Source: Cordylochernes scorpioides
Taxonomy: Eukaryota; Arthropoda; Arachnida; Pseudoscorpiones; Chernetidae
DNA: 64,000 nt
Reading direction: 5' to 3'
Assembly: GCA_030710605.1 (NCBI GenBank)
Contig: CP092877.1
Coordinates: forward strand, 1-64,000
Shown here: positions 29,764-41,116 of the stretch, piece by piece
Numbering within the stretch: the stretch's first letter is position 1
How the letters are laid out: each line of letters starts with the position of its first letter
The notes under the pieces: generated by a model
Databases searched by the model: none
What the model saw: only the letters and a program-made list of their open reading frames with translations
Told to the model about the DNA's origin: nothing
Translations under genes and position numbers: made by a program

Positions 29764-32493
29764 TAGATGGGCTCCTGGAGTGAAAGGGTTTATCCGGGTT
29801 TAAGCGGGTAAAGCCTCTCTAACACAGGTATGTAATTAAAATTTCTTTTAATTCATTTAAACTGTGAGGGTTAAAAAGGGCTATAACAAGATGATCTGTT
29901 TGGATATATAAAAGTGAAATATAAATGACATTTATGTTTGATTTTTAAAAAATAATGATTAAAATAAAATGATGACATAAAAATTCACATTCTAAGAGAA
30001 TATTGGAAAGGGTTTGTAATTGAAGAATATGCAATTTTTAGGAGTGCACATGTAACCAAATAATCAGGTCCAGGTGCAAAGCGAGGATATAGACTTGAGC
30101 GTCTTCCTTGGCAATGTTTCACTTGCGATCCTATATAAGGGTTACAGTGCTTTGTCACAATTTTAGGATTATTGGGTTAAAAGTTGTTGAAGAAAAGTTG
30201 TTTATTTATATGATTGGGAAAGGAGTGAAATAGAGCCATGCGATAAGTAGAATTGTAGCGACGGTAGGTGATCTGACTTGACATGAAATCAAAGGTTGAT
30301 TGTGGTCCGCTAAAGCTGAAAAAAAAAGTTGAAAGTTGAAAAAAGTGAACGCTTTGTGCATGCGTTGGTGATTGTGCTCTGCGGGTGATTTAAATGAACT
30401 CTTGAAGCGTGTTCAGGCCAGAAGTTGAGATTTGTAAATCTAGGGAACTGTGTTCAAAGAGTTTGTTGAAATAACGAAAACAAAAAATAAATTGTCAAGC
30501 AATGCTGTCGTTTTTCTACGTTGATGTGACGCAATGACTGAAAAGATAGTGATGAAAAATATAGGGAATTGGTTAAAGAATATGATTGTTGAAAACGATT
30601 GTTGTAGATGCCCGATAGTTGATGATAAACATTGTCATATAATAAAGTTATTTAAACAAATAAAATATAGTGAATATAAATATAGAAATATGATTGCGGG
30701 TACAAAAAGTGTAAGTGGACAAAATTAAACATGTAATATATAAAAGATATAATGATTAAGAATTAAAAATGATATTTTAAACAATTAAATGTTTTGCAAT
30801 GCTAAAATAATATCATGACAAATAAAAGTAAATTTGATTAGTTTTTTTTTTTTTTAATAATGTTGGACTAAAAATTGATTTTATAATTTAAAGGTAAAAA
30901 TAAGAATAATTATTCAAGATTTTATACAAATAACAATATAATTAAAGATTATTATAATGATTGTATAAATGATGGGTAGTGGAAAATTGAACAAAAATTG
31001 TCTCTTTTGAAGAAAAGTTAAAACTGTGGGGTGTAACTAGATCATATCCCATTGGTAAACATCGATGTTTTTATGACCCTCAGAAACTGGGAATACGTGA
31101 AATGACATTTTCATTTGTCCAAAATGGTGATATGTAGAGAATGATTTCTCTTTTGCGTCATAAAGTCTATATAAGACTTAACCAAATTGTTTTAAATGGT
31201 GATATCAATTAACATGTAAAATGTTTAATGTATGTTGTGTTGTGATAAAGGCGTTGGTGAGATTTGTGAGATTCTCGAGGAAATCTAAATGGTTGGTTTG
31301 AAACATTTGTTTAAAATGGCGATCATGAAGCTAGCGGTCAAGATCTGCCTTGTGAGGGATGGAGGACGTAACTGAAATAGATTCGACTTTGGGGAGTGAC
31401 GCCTATTACTGGCGGTCACTGTCTTTCTAGGTATCGTCGTGGGTGGTCAATCATGTGGGATGTTTGTTATTTTTGTCGTTTACTTAAAACTGATTTTCTC
31501 TCTCTTCTTTTGTCGAGGTTGGCAATTTTCTGTTATAATTGAAAATATAGTTTTCTCGATGTTCGTAACTTTAACTTGTTTTGGGAAAGATAGTTTTCCC
31601 TAGTGGTGTTTTTGAAGATATTGTATCTTCCGATTTTTGCAATTTAAAAAAATGCGTTTCACCTATGTTAATTTATATTTAAAATTTGAATATATTTTTT
31701 AAATCGTTGATTATGGCAGTTAAAATGATTCTTGTAAAAGGGCAATGTCGTGAGAGTTACAAATAATTTGAATTGGGCGCTTACTTAAAATGGTGAACAT
31801 TACCAAATTTTAAGAATTGATAAAGATATTGGTCTTTTGGTATAAAGATAACTAATAAGTAAAACAAAAATAAGTTGAGAATTATGATGATGAGAATTTT
31901 TTTTTTAAATAAAAATAATGATTTTTTTTTAAGTTGTAGAATTTGTGTGTGATAATGCCATTTTAAGTGAATTTAAGAAAGGCATGTAAGATTAGTAAAT
32001 TGATAAAAATGCGTGATGGGCGAATTTTTTTTTTTTTTTAACAAAATGAGAGTAATAACTTGAAATTTATATTTGATTAAAATTAAATTAAATTTGATAA
32101 ATGAGAATGTGAAAGTTTTAAAAATTAAATAAAAATGATATAAAAAGGAAAAAATTGATTTTAAAATGCTTAAAGTGAAAATATAAGTACAAAAATTATG
32201 GGGAATCAAGTTGTGAACTTGAGGATAAAGTTATGTAAGATTTTAAAACTTACAGTTTTGAAGATAGTTCAGTCAGGAGACTTGATCTTTGGTTGTTTTC
32301 CTGCTGACGAGGAAGTCGCTCCATGTAAAGCTTGTAGAAGCTTGTAACTTCTGTAAAGTTGTTCGTGGCTTGCCACCTTGAGCATTGTCTCGATGATGTC
32401 AGGTCGAAGGTGTGGAACTTGTCACAGGGTTTGGGCCACATCGATCTTCGGTTTCCATGACTTGCGGGAATTTCAACTGTGTCGTTGGGGTGG
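29764..32493. other. LTR-D internal non-coding region
   Basis: About 2.7 kb, strongly AT-rich, with many T-runs and no recognised domain on either strand. A Gly-free small frame at 30534-30728 has no recognisable features. This fits a large retrotransposon derivative that keeps only cis signals. Confidence 0.6.
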
Positions 32494-32634
32494 TCAGACA
32501 GCTTGCTCCTGGCGTTGGCGATCTGTTAGCGGGTCTGCGGAAGCTCCTTGGGGCGGCGTTTCTTCCGTAAATATCTCTTTTTGGGGAAGAGATTGCTTGG
32601 TCGTTTCGTTGGAATGGTCGGTTTGTTCCTCCAT
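32494..32634 (-). CDS. Short gag-leader-like ORF in LTR-D
   Basis: A 46-codon minus-strand frame starting MEEQTDHSNETTKQSLPQKE, acidic and Gln/Thr-rich, placed just after the primer-site-like motif, where gag would begin. No folded domain is visible. The local composition is GC-richer than the rest of the internal region. It may be the remaining start of gag or chance. Confidence 0.4.
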   Translation of the reverse strand: MEEQTDHSNETTKQSLPQKEIFTEETPPQGASADPLTDRQRQEQAV

Positions 32635-32732
32635 CTTCGCTCTTTCTCGCTTCCTATCTGAACAGGCTTCTTACCTCTTCGATGTGTCATCCTTCGTTTT
32701 GGTTATCCTGTCGACTATCTGTAATAATATGT

Positions 32733-33487
32733 TGAGGTCTGGTAGCCTCTTGTAGAGTCCTGTCGACTAACTTTGTGATGATGAAGTGTTGACTCTCGCT
32801 ATACTGTGTTGACCGAGAAGAACAGTCAGGATGGGGAGTTTTCCAGTACCTCTCTGCACCTTGGAAGACCTTTTACAGTTCTCACAAAGTACAGGCAGTC
32901 GTGGTCGAGGCAGAGTGGAAAGCTTGGAAATGTCCACACAAAAAACGAAGACACAGTTGCACTAAGAAAGTTCCGTGAACAGATAAAAGTTGAGCTAGGA
33001 GAGCGAAAGATGGGGAGGTAGAAGATTTCTTACTAGTCTACATGATGGATGAGATGGCTCTGAGGTACGACCGACGTGGGCTCGCACAGATGCTGCACTA
33101 ACTGTCAAGTGACTGTAAAGTGACTGTATTTATAGGTTAAGACGGGGGGCCTTATGCGACAGGGGCCGTTTCTGAGAAAGGGGGCTTTTACATTCCGCCA
33201 GATGTGAAGAGTGTGGGTGGTCTGGTCCATTTTTAGACCTTGTTGTAGGAAGTCTAAATCTATCTCGATTTTGACGTTATGACTTCTATCTCTTGCTTGG
33301 CTCAACTCTTAATCTATTACAGAGTTTTATTTATTTATCCTCAGTTTGTACAAATTACATTACATATGATGATGTAAAGACACATGTCAATAATGCGTAT
33401 AATCATTTACAGATGTGTTTCTATTATACAACATTAAAATCTTGTTATAAGTTATATGCAATATGGGTTTGTTGGCTTAAATTACCA
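32733..33487 (-). repeat. LTR-D, right LTR
   Basis: Pair of 29011-29763. Both repeats also contain GTCCTGTCGAC near their outer-left edge, i.e. a primer-site-like motif inside the repeated part, so the exact LTR border may be about 40 bp further in. Confidence 0.85.
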
Positions 33488-34696
33488 TATGTATATAAAT
33501 TTTAATAGATTTTGTAGAATGTTTTTTAGTAATAGATAGCCTGGGCTGTAATAACTGGTATATAGTTATATGCTGTAAATAGCTCTAAATTTATGTTCTT
33601 ATTTGTGATGCTCACTAATATTCATTATAGGGTAATTAAATCGTTAACTAATTGACAAATACGTTAATAATTTCTATTTATAATAACTAAAATCATATTA
33701 ATAATTACTGCAAATAAGCTCTCAAACTTGTGTATGCATGCAAATATCCAAGACGGATATCGCGTGCTTTGTAAATGATAATAAATAATGTCAGATTTTC
33801 ATGTTTTTCATCGCGTTTATTGTCATGATGCATTGAAAATATAAGGATTACTGATTTCTTTTTTTTTTTCTTTGGGAACATGAAGACTAAAGTGATTGAA
33901 GATTCGTGCAGCGAATAAACTTCAGAATCATCGTCAAAATTCTTATTCAAAATTCCGTCTTCCATTATAAAAGGAATTTCAAAAATGAAGTCTTACCTCG
34001 ATTTAAAAAGAAGGTTATTTTTTATCTAAAAGAATAAATTCTACCTATCCAAAGAAAGATCTGCTATTTTATGAAAGGAAGCTAAAAAAAAATATATATA
34101 TAGCGGAAGATAGCGACTCGAGTATGAGCCACGAGCTAACATTAACACGAAAAATTCTCACGCTTATGGACGGCCCCACATGTAAACCCTCCCAAAACTG
34201 ATATTTATAAACAATGGATGAGAATTGTTTGTATCACCGTAAAATTAGAATACATGAAAGCTGGTAGCTCTCAGTAAACGAAAAATATATATATTTCCTA
34301 TATTAAATTTATGCATGGGCGGAATCAACCCAACCCGTCCAGTTAATAGTAGAATATATTTTTTTATATAGAAATATTTTCTAAAAGTTCCTACTGGGTA
34401 ATATATTCCCATTGCGACCGCCTATGGGTTAATAAAATGATGTAAAAAAGGTCCAGTACTCATCTTTCTAATAACCTCAACAAAAGCCCGCGTAATTTAT
34501 TCCAGCGGCCAATCAGGAGCGTCCGTGACGTCAAGAGAGCTCGTCATGACACGTACCTCAATTCGACATTTATTGGAATATGTAATATAAAAATATAATC
34601 TGAAAAGTTGATTCGGCCAACTTATTTGGGAAATTATATTTTCAAGCCAACTACAGACAAACTAGGCTGAAAATAAGAAACAATGGTTGCCTGTAA
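33488..34696. other. Gene-free stretch
   Basis: AT-rich, possibly the 3' flank of the LINE at its start. No ORF shows a recognisable domain; the frame at 33705-33965 (minus) is low-complexity. 34090-34330 and 34490-34560 are less AT-rich but match nothing else in the window. Confidence 0.4.
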
Positions 34697-35750
34697 AGTC
34701 GGTTTTACGGGCGAAGATTTTACGTGACAACGGTAGAGTATTTATTGATATGAATATAATTAAATTGCACAATAGGAACAAGGAATTGAATGAAAATAAG
34801 AATTGCACAAATTTTAACTATAGAAATATATTTTGTTTACTAAAACATTGTACATGTAAACTTAAACTTAACTAATTCCTATTTGAGTGATTTTGTTGAG
34901 GATAGGACGATGATAGGAGAAATATGAAATGAAAGGAAGTGTTTCTGCTGTAATGTGTCTTGCGAAAGTCAAGTCGATAGTTGTTCCTTTTAACGTAGTT
35001 GACTTAGAAACGTTTGATACGCAATCAAGATTATACGTATTTTTCATGAAATTAAGAAACGAGTTGTCAGGCTTTACGTTTTTGTTAAAATCACCACACA
35101 GAAGAATCGGTATACTAGAATCAATTTGCACGAACGGTGGCACGTACTGGCTGTTGTGAATGTACGGACCGAGTACAAAACTCAAAACCCAAAACAGAAA
35201 ATCAAAACATTTATTCAGATCGAAGGTTCAAATTTTTGCTAAATAAATTTGAAACTATTTAAAATTTGTAAAATAATAATTAATTAATTAATTAATTTTA
35301 AACTAATAATTTACTTAACACTATCAACATTTATCAATAGTATGACATAACCTATAAACTCAGTTTCTCAACTTTTGTGTCAATCTAACAATTAATCAAT
35401 CAATCATAGTTTACGATAATGAAATATCAGTGTACAATTATTTACCTTTATTGTTGTAGTTGTTGTAAATGACGAATCTAAGCACTCCACATTTTCACTA
35501 CAGACACAGCTGACGATACTTTAACCACACGTGTGAACTTGTATTATGACGCTTTCTTGTTTTTCCAACGCCAAGAACGTTCGAGAAAGACAAAGACAGA
35601 GACAAGCATGCGCCGATTCAATGCGCCTAATTCTCTAGCGCTGCGCGCGCAGCACTCTCGTTCGGTGACTCATCGTAACGTTACCGGGCGTTACACTTTT
35701 TCATAAGTGACTCCCAGCCGCAACCTAATTTAAGACGTTGTCACGTCAAA
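34697..35750 (-). mobile_element. Helitron relic copy 2, internally deleted
   Basis: 34697-35175 matches 342-835, 35195-35310 matches 1843-1960, and 35560-35750 matches 1975-2165 of copy 1. About 1 kb with the helicase lead-in is missing, replaced by a short filler at 35176-35195. Copy 2 holds about 240 bp (35320-35560) that copy 1 lacks. Confidence 0.75.
34868..35185 (-). pseudogene. Helitron endonuclease C-terminal domain
   Basis: Reads PILLCGDFNKNVKPDNSFLN, then STTLKGTTIDLTFAR and FISYFSYHRPIL, the C-terminal half of an EEP endonuclease with its GDFN and late SYHRP-type His motif. This copy is in frame to its stop, where copy 1 has a frameshift, but it has no N-terminal half. Confidence 0.7.
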
Positions 35751-36785
35751 AATGGAGATATACTTGATACGCACTAGATGAGATACTCATTTCTGCGGAT
35801 TGTGAAAACACGTCGGCGATTGTATTATTCCGCGCTTAGACCTACGGGCGGTAAAAGAATAGTTCTGTTGTGAAATAACGTAATATAAATTAACCAAATT
35901 TCACCCACCGGCAGCACATTGACGCCATGGTTCGCAGAAATTAGTACCTCACCTAAATATTTTCAAGCGAGATATCGTGTATTTTAAAAGTTTTTAAACA
36001 TGTTTTTGAAGAAATTCCAAAATATATTAAAAGAAATTTAGAAATTATAATTATTGAGAATTTCGGTTTTAGTTATATTCCAGTTCTATTCCCACCTCCG
36101 CAGATGTAAAGCTCGTTCGCTAATCATTTAGAATGACGCCATGTTTCTTACCTCCCAGATGTTTAATTTTTTAAAGATTAACGAAAGGTCAGACTTGACG
36201 TGGTGTCAATCAGAGGACTATTTACATCGGGGAGGTAAATAAACACGGCAACAATGTCCTATACATTATATTAAGCTGAATTATTCACAAATTGACCATG
36301 TAAAGGGTCCCCATGATGCGTTTTTGTACATGTAAATAGTCTCCATGACATTATGCAATGACACAAGAAATAATAAAAATTTTGACCATGGAATTAAAAC
36401 TTACATTTAAGAGCACTTTGTAAGCTGGAATACCTTGAGATTTTGGTCTCCCACTTTGATTTTAGCCTCCAGTTTGGTAGTATATTTCCCCGCGATCGCC
36501 ATCGATGCCACTGTGACACGCCCCGTTAAATTATTTGCAAAATAACCCACGAGAAATGAATACTTACGTATAAGGTCACTTGAACTCCCTATTAACCTAG
36601 GCCTGCGGAACTTGGCTTGCGTAATACTTTTTCCCGCGAACGCCACCGATGACGTGCGCGCGCCACCTATATATATAGGTGGCCATATAAAAGTATTACG
36701 TTAAAATCATTATTGTATTAATTATTATAACTCTTGTAAAAATATTGAAATATATTTGAACTCGTTTTGTATTTTTTATTTATGA
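35751..36785. other. Gene-free stretch
   Basis: No domain-bearing frame. 36407-36660 is GC-richer with an 80-codon frame of no recognised family. ACCTATATATATAGGT at about 36667 is a short palindrome. Nothing else is seen. Confidence 0.4.
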
Positions 36786-36965
36786 TACACTAGCGCGCCA
36801 TCTGTTATCAAATTACAAAACTATTTTAGAGGCGTATTATTCTTTTTTAAGATAAAACAATTTCTACTGTCCTTACTACAATGGAAAAATTAAAGGGAGG
36901 GCCTGGCTCATCAGTGGTGAACCCTCCCAGCGGTTTCGCCAGTTTAATCTACCATACCGCTGTTA
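36786..36965 (+). repeat. MITE M2, left arm
   Basis: Starts CTAGCGCGCCATCTGTTATC and includes GGGAGGGCCTGGCTCATCAG and CTACCATACCGCTGTTAT. The reverse complement is at 41117-41275 on the other side of the BEL element, so BEL landed in the loop of this inverted-repeat element. Other copies: 45546-45701 and 52014-52262. Confidence 0.8.
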
Positions 36966-37005
36966 TTATATATTTATTATTATTATAATTATATATTTAT
37001 AATTA

Positions 37006-37338
37006 TGTTAAGGTACGATAGGTCAGATTGAAGAAACCTCCTCTTAACAAGTAAGACTTTTACCCAAAGTCTTGATATTATTTGGACTGCTTCGGGTGAT
37101 CAAGCGAGAAAGAAAATAACGAAGACAAAAACCAGCGGCTACACACATAAAGCTCTCGCTCTACTAAGAAACTCTTTATTTCAACAACACGGCTCAGTTA
37201 TATACAAAAGGGAAATTTACATAATAATAATCCATTCAAAATATATTTGACATAATAATAATTCATTTAAAAGAAATTTACATTCCAAGTCATACACTCA
37301 AAAAGATATTTACATATTCTATGCCACGACTTTTAACA
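37006..37338 (-). repeat. BEL LTR, left (3') copy
   Basis: 333 bp; differs from the right copy at only a few positions (for example TGGACTGC/TGGATTGC, ACATAAAG/ACGTAAAG), so insertion is young. Confidence 0.93.
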
Positions 37339-37438
37339 TACCCCCACCTTTCTTTTTTGTAAAAAGAAAAAAAAAATCCGTTCCACCGTGATGGGGGGAT
37401 CCAGGCAGGTGGGACACCGTTGCAGGGAGCCCAGGCTC

Positions 37439-38053
37439 TCATCCAGGAAAATCATCCTCTCCTCGGCACACTGCGGCACCCTCTCCATACACACCACCGG
37501 AGGTTGCCCCATAAGCGTCCATCTTCCTCTTCCAAAGAAATCGGAGGTAGTCCCAATCATTTTCCCTGATGGCCATCACCTGGAAATATCTCCTCACGTC
37601 GGCCAAAACTCCGTACTTATTTTTCCGAAGTTTTATCCCTATTTCCGGGATTCTCCTCAGTAGATTGGGTATCTTTTTTAAATATCGCCTCAAGGATAGT
37701 TCGCTGCGTCCTCGACAGGACGCGCCGTCACATACTGGCCGTATAGGCGTCGTTTCGGACTCACACCCAAATACAGGGCGATCAGGAAACCAGTATCCTT
37801 TTCCCTCAGGTGGAATTTCATCAACTCCTTCGATGAACCCATCATTCAACCAATCCTTTGTATCAATAATCCCTTCCTCCATCCTTGATTCAGTATCTTG
37901 TTCTGCATCTGGGTTTTCTTCCACCCTTGAATCAGTACCCTGTTCTGCATCTATCTTTTCTTCCACCGCTGAATCAGTACCTTGTTCTACATCTAGCTTT
38001 TCTTCTTCCACCTTTGAATCAGTACCCTCAGCTACTGCTCTAGAATTGCTCAC
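37439..38053 (-). pseudogene. BEL gag tail repeats fused to a partial Pao-type RT
   Basis: The frame begins with three to four repeats of a 14-residue acidic motif (EQGTDSxVEE), then YWFPDRPVFGCES, TTPIRPVCDGAS, LRRIPEIGIKLRKNKYGVLA and NDWDYLRFLW, the conserved N-terminal blocks of BEL/Pao reverse transcriptase. The catalytic YVDD part, RNase H, and integrase are deleted; the frame ends 20 residues later near the polypurine tract. DASA-like motif is mutated to DGAS. Non-functional as an enzyme. Confidence 0.8.
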
Positions 38054-38313
38054 TGGTTCATAACCTTTAATTGCAGCCCAGAATTTTTTACTCCGTCGCC
38101 CTTAGGCTTCGCTTCAGAATCTTCCTTATCCTTTAAATTTGCCTCTTCATATTTTTCATTGGCATTATTTCTACCAAATTGCCCCCACCTTGAGAGCCAA
38201 TCCCCTGGGTTGCCCTTAAGTTTTTGTAGATCTCCCTTATTCTTTATTTTAGATTCCGTATCTCCAGTTGGTCTTGCTTCAGGATCCTTTACTCCGTCGC
38301 GCCTTAGGCTCAT
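38050..38313 (-). pseudogene. BEL gag middle segment, frameshifted
   Basis: Reads KGDGVKDPEARPTGDTESKI and further Lys/Glu/Gly-rich sequence. It continues the upstream gag after an extra base in the repeat near 38298 (CGTCGCGCC against CGTCGCCC), and is followed by another shift before 38053. Confidence 0.65.
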
Positions 38314-39211
38314 CTTTAGAATCCTTTACTCCGTCGCCCTTAGGCTCATCTTTAGAATCCTTTACTCCGTCGCCCTTAGGCTCATCTTTAGAATCCTTTA
38401 CTCCGTCGCCCTTAGGCTCATCTTCAGAATCTTTTACTTGATCTCCTTTATCTCCGTCTTTAGAATTCACTTTATCAGGTTTTGCTTCCGCTTCATTTGC
38501 TTTGTCTTTAGCCTCAGCTTCCTTCACACCTACATAGCTATCAACTGCAGTTTCAGAATCCTTCACTTCATTGCATTTAACTGCCTCGTTCAATTCCTTT
38601 TCTTTAATAGCATTCACAGCACCTTTTTTGCCCTCATATTCAATATCTATTATAGAGGGAGCTGAACAAGCTTCCTTTAGCATTCTAGCTTTAGCTAGAG
38701 CAGGCTTCACATCTGTAGCTCTAGCAGTTTTTACAGAATCCTCTTTTTCCACGCCTTCAATTTCATTTTTCATGGACTCTTCCGGGCTTTTCGATAGAGA
38801 CGTAGAAGTAGTCTGAAGTTTGATAACTTTCTGATTATCGGTCTCTGAATTCGGAGAGGCACCAGACGCCCCTGGTGGAATTTGAGAAGTCTTGACCTGA
38901 GCATCCCTATCCTGCTCACGCATTACGCGAATTCTAGCCTTCAAATAATATCTTTCCGTGATGTAGACTTCACAATCCTCAAATTCTTTATCAATTTCAT
39001 CGTCAGTAGCCTCATCTTTGGCCAATAAAATTGCCTGGCATCGTTCATTCAATGCCACCAGCTCCAAATGGAGAGATTCTAATCTATCAAATTTGGCATA
39101 TATGCCACTTTTATCAATAAGAGGATCCCTTAACTCTGTATTCATATCATTTACCACCTCGGTAAAAACGCCTCTTATCGCCTTTCTACGCCTTCTGCTA
39201 ACTTCCTCCAT
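38279..39211 (-). CDS. BEL/Pao gag N-terminal region with coding repeats
   Basis: 310 residues. Starts MEEVSRRRRKAIRGVFTEVV and forms a long helical, coiled-coil-like region (to about 105, ending LKARIRVMREQ), matching the start of BEL/Pao gag proteins ahead of the DUF1759 capsid. The rest is Lys/Glu/Ala-rich and disordered, ending in four 12-residue repeats DEPKGDGVKDSK encoded by 36-bp repeats (38285-38440). The capsid and zinc knuckles are not seen. It might still be translated as a fragment. Confidence 0.7.
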   Translation of the reverse strand: MEEVSRRRRKAIRGVFTEVVNDMNTELRDPLIDKSGIYAKFDRLESLHLELVALNERCQAILLAKDEATDDEIDKEFEDCEVYITERYYLKARIRVMREQDRDAQVKTSQIPPGASGASPNSETDNQKVIKLQTTSTSLSKSPEESMKNEIEGVEKEDSVKTARATDVKPALAKARMLKEACSAPSIIDIEYEGKKGAVNAIKEKELNEAVKCNEVKDSETAVDSYVGVKEAEAKDKANEAEAKPDKVNSKDGDKGDQVKDSEDEPKGDGVKDSKDEPKGDGVKDSKDEPKGDGVKDSKDEPKARRSKGS

Positions 39212-39214
39212 CTC

Positions 39215-40470
39215 ACCTTGTAGTTATCCTTTCACCTTGTAGGTATCCTTTTTACCTTGTAGGTAGCCTTTCACCTTGTAGGTAGCCTTTCACCCTGTAG
39301 CTTCTTCAACTTCTTTGCCTTTGAGCTCCTTTAAACCTTGAGCTTCACTGAGCTCTTTTTAACCTTTAACAAAGGGCTTTTTGAGCTCCTTTAAACCTTG
39401 AGCTTCACTGAGCTCTTTTTAACCTTTAACAAAGGGCCTTTTGAGCTCCTTTTAACCTTTAACAAAGGGCTTCTTGAGCTCCTTTAAACCTTGAGCTTCA
39501 CTGAGCTCTTTTTAACCTTTAACAAAGGGCCTCTTGAGCTCCTTTAAACCTTGAGCTTCACTGAGCTCTTTTTAACCTTTAACAAAGGGCCTCTTGAGCT
39601 CCTTTAAACCTTTAACAAAGGGCTTCTTGAGCTCCTTTAAACCTTTAACAAAGGGCTTCTCGAGCTCCTTTAAACCTTTAACACAAGGGCTTCTTGAGCT
39701 CCTTTAAACCTCTGACAAAGGGCTTCTTGAGCTCCTTTAAACCTTTAACAAAGGGCTTCTTGAGCTCCCTTAAACCTTTAACAAAGGGCTTCTTGAGCTC
39801 CTTTAAACCTTTAACAAAGGGCTTCTTGAGCTTCTTTAAACCTTTAACAAAGGGCTTCTTGAGCTCCTTTAAACCTCTAACAAAGGGCTTCTTGAGCTCC
39901 TTTAAACCTTTAACAAAGAGCTTCTTGAGCTCCTTTAAACCTTGAGCTTCACTGAGCTCTTTTTAACCTTTAACAAAGGGTTTCTTGAGCTCCTTTAAAC
40001 CTTTAACAAAGGGCTTCTTGAGCTCCTTTAAACCTTTAACAAAGGGCTTCTTGAGCTCCTTTAAACCTTTAACAAAGGGCCTCTTGAGCTTCTTTAGCTT
40101 CTTTGCCTTGAGCTTCCCTAGCTTCTTTGCCTTTGAGCTTCTTTAGCTTCTTTTACCTTGAGCTTCTTTAGCTTCTTTTACCTTGAGCTTCTTTAGCTTC
40201 TTTTACCTTGAGCTTCTTTAGCTTCTTTTACCTTGAGCTTCTTTAGCTTCTTTTACCTTGAGCTTCTTTAGCTTCTTTTACCTTGAGCTTCTTTAGCTTA
40301 TTTTACCTTGAGCTTCTTTAGCTTCTTTTACCTTGAGCTTCTTTAGCTTCTTTGACCTTGAGCTTCTTTAGCTTCTTTTACCTTGAGCTTCTTTAGCTTC
40401 TTTTACCTTGAGCTTCTTTAGCTTATTTTACCTTGAGCTTCTTTAGCTTCTTTTACTTTGAGCTCCTGTT
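39215..40470. repeat. Minisatellite block in the BEL leader
   Basis: Three successive tandem arrays: about 21-bp units (CACCTTGTAGGTAGCCTTT) at 39215-39300; 33-bp units (CCTTTAACAAAGGGCTTCTT core), partly mixed with a longer GAGCTTCACTGAGCTC variant, at 39320-40090; and 25-bp units (TTTTACCTTGAGCTTCTTTA core) at 40100-40460. All share the word GAGCTYCTTTA, so they likely grew from one another. The minus strand is mostly open in one frame (KGLKELKKPFV) but variant units bring stops. Confidence 0.85.
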
Positions 40471-40471
40471 A

Positions 40472-40630
40472 CTCGGGAGACAGCGCCTACAGGTCTTCCC
40501 GCCTTCTGTTCCTCGGGAGACAGCGCCTACAGGTCTTCCCGCCTTCTGTTCCTCGGGAGACAGCGCCTACAGGACTTCCCGTCTTCTGTTCCTCGGGAGA
40601 CAGCGCCTACAGGACTTCCCGTCTTCTCTA
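40472..40630. repeat. 42-bp tandem repeat, four units, near the BEL primer site
   Basis: Units contain CTCGGGAGACAGCGCCTACA followed by GG(T/A)CTTCCCGYCTTCTGTTC. GC-rich, unlike the neighbouring array. It lies just downstream (element sense) of the primer-binding site. Confidence 0.88.
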
Positions 40631-40670
40631 CTTGACCAGCCCACGCAGCCCACCCGGGGACGCCACTAAA

Positions 40671-41003
40671 CGTTAAGGTACGATAGGTCAGATTGAAGAA
40701 ACCTCCTCTTAACAAGTAAGACTTTTACCCAAAGTCTTGATATTATTTGGATTGCTTCGGGTGATCAAGCGAGAAAGAAAATAACGAAGACAAAAACCAG
40801 CGGCTACACACGTAAAGCTCTCGCTCTACTAAGAAACTCTTTATTTCAACAACACGGCTCAGTTATATACAAAAGAGAAATTTACATAATAATAATCCAT
40901 TCAAAATATATTTGACATAATAATAATTCGTTTAAAAGAAATTTACATTCCAAGTCATACACTCAAAAAGATATTTACATATTCTATGCCACGACTTTTA
41001 ACA
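40671..41003 (-). repeat. BEL LTR, right (5') copy
   Basis: 333 bp; starts CGTTAAGG where the other copy has TGTTAAGG; followed by AATTA. Confidence 0.92.
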
Positions 41004-41116
41004 AATTATATGTAATTCTGCTGTCCGAAAAGCTTATGTCCATAGTTCATCTAAAATACCCATTCGAAGAGTCAAGCATCAGTATCACTATAAAAGGAAG
41101 TTCCAAAAATGCAATA

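Larger units (their letters stand above)
29011..33487 (-). mobile_element. LTR-D: large LTR element without pol (LARD-like)
   Basis: Direct repeats of about 753 and 755 bp, nearly identical, bracket 2.97 kb of AT-rich sequence with no polymerase domain. On the minus strand the inner edge of the right repeat shows AGTCGACAGGATAACC, close to the tRNA-Ser-type primer site of Gypsy-A, and then a short gag-like start. Flanks TAAGT and TATGT differ at one base. It inserted into the LINE at 29010. A solo copy lies at 46458-47337. Confidence 0.8.
37006..41003 (-). mobile_element. BEL/Pao retrotransposon, coding-defective, filled with tandem repeats
   Basis: Two 333-bp LTRs (TGTTAAGGTACG ... CTTTTAACA; the right one begins CG) and a perfect 5-bp target duplication AATTA (37001-37005, 41004-41008). 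Orientation is minus: polypurine AAAGGTGGGGGTA abuts the left LTR and primer-site-like TGGCGTCCCCGGGTGGG lies next to the right LTR. Internally there is only a gag start, a piece of RT, and about 1.4 kb of minisatellite in the leader. It must rely on proteins of a complete relative. Confidence 0.9.

Noticed and set aside
32378-32755. Plus-strand 125-codon frame with Trp/Cys-rich sequence
   Set aside because: No domain, and it runs across the LTR-D border; the minus strand is the element's sense strand.
36407-36646. Possible small host exon (80-codon minus frame)
   Set aside because: No recognisable motif, no convincing splice context, and no second exon-like frame nearby.
39694-39945. Plus-strand 83-codon repeat frame (FKPLTKGFLSS)
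   Set aside because: Product of the 33-bp minisatellite on the strand opposite to the BEL coding strand.
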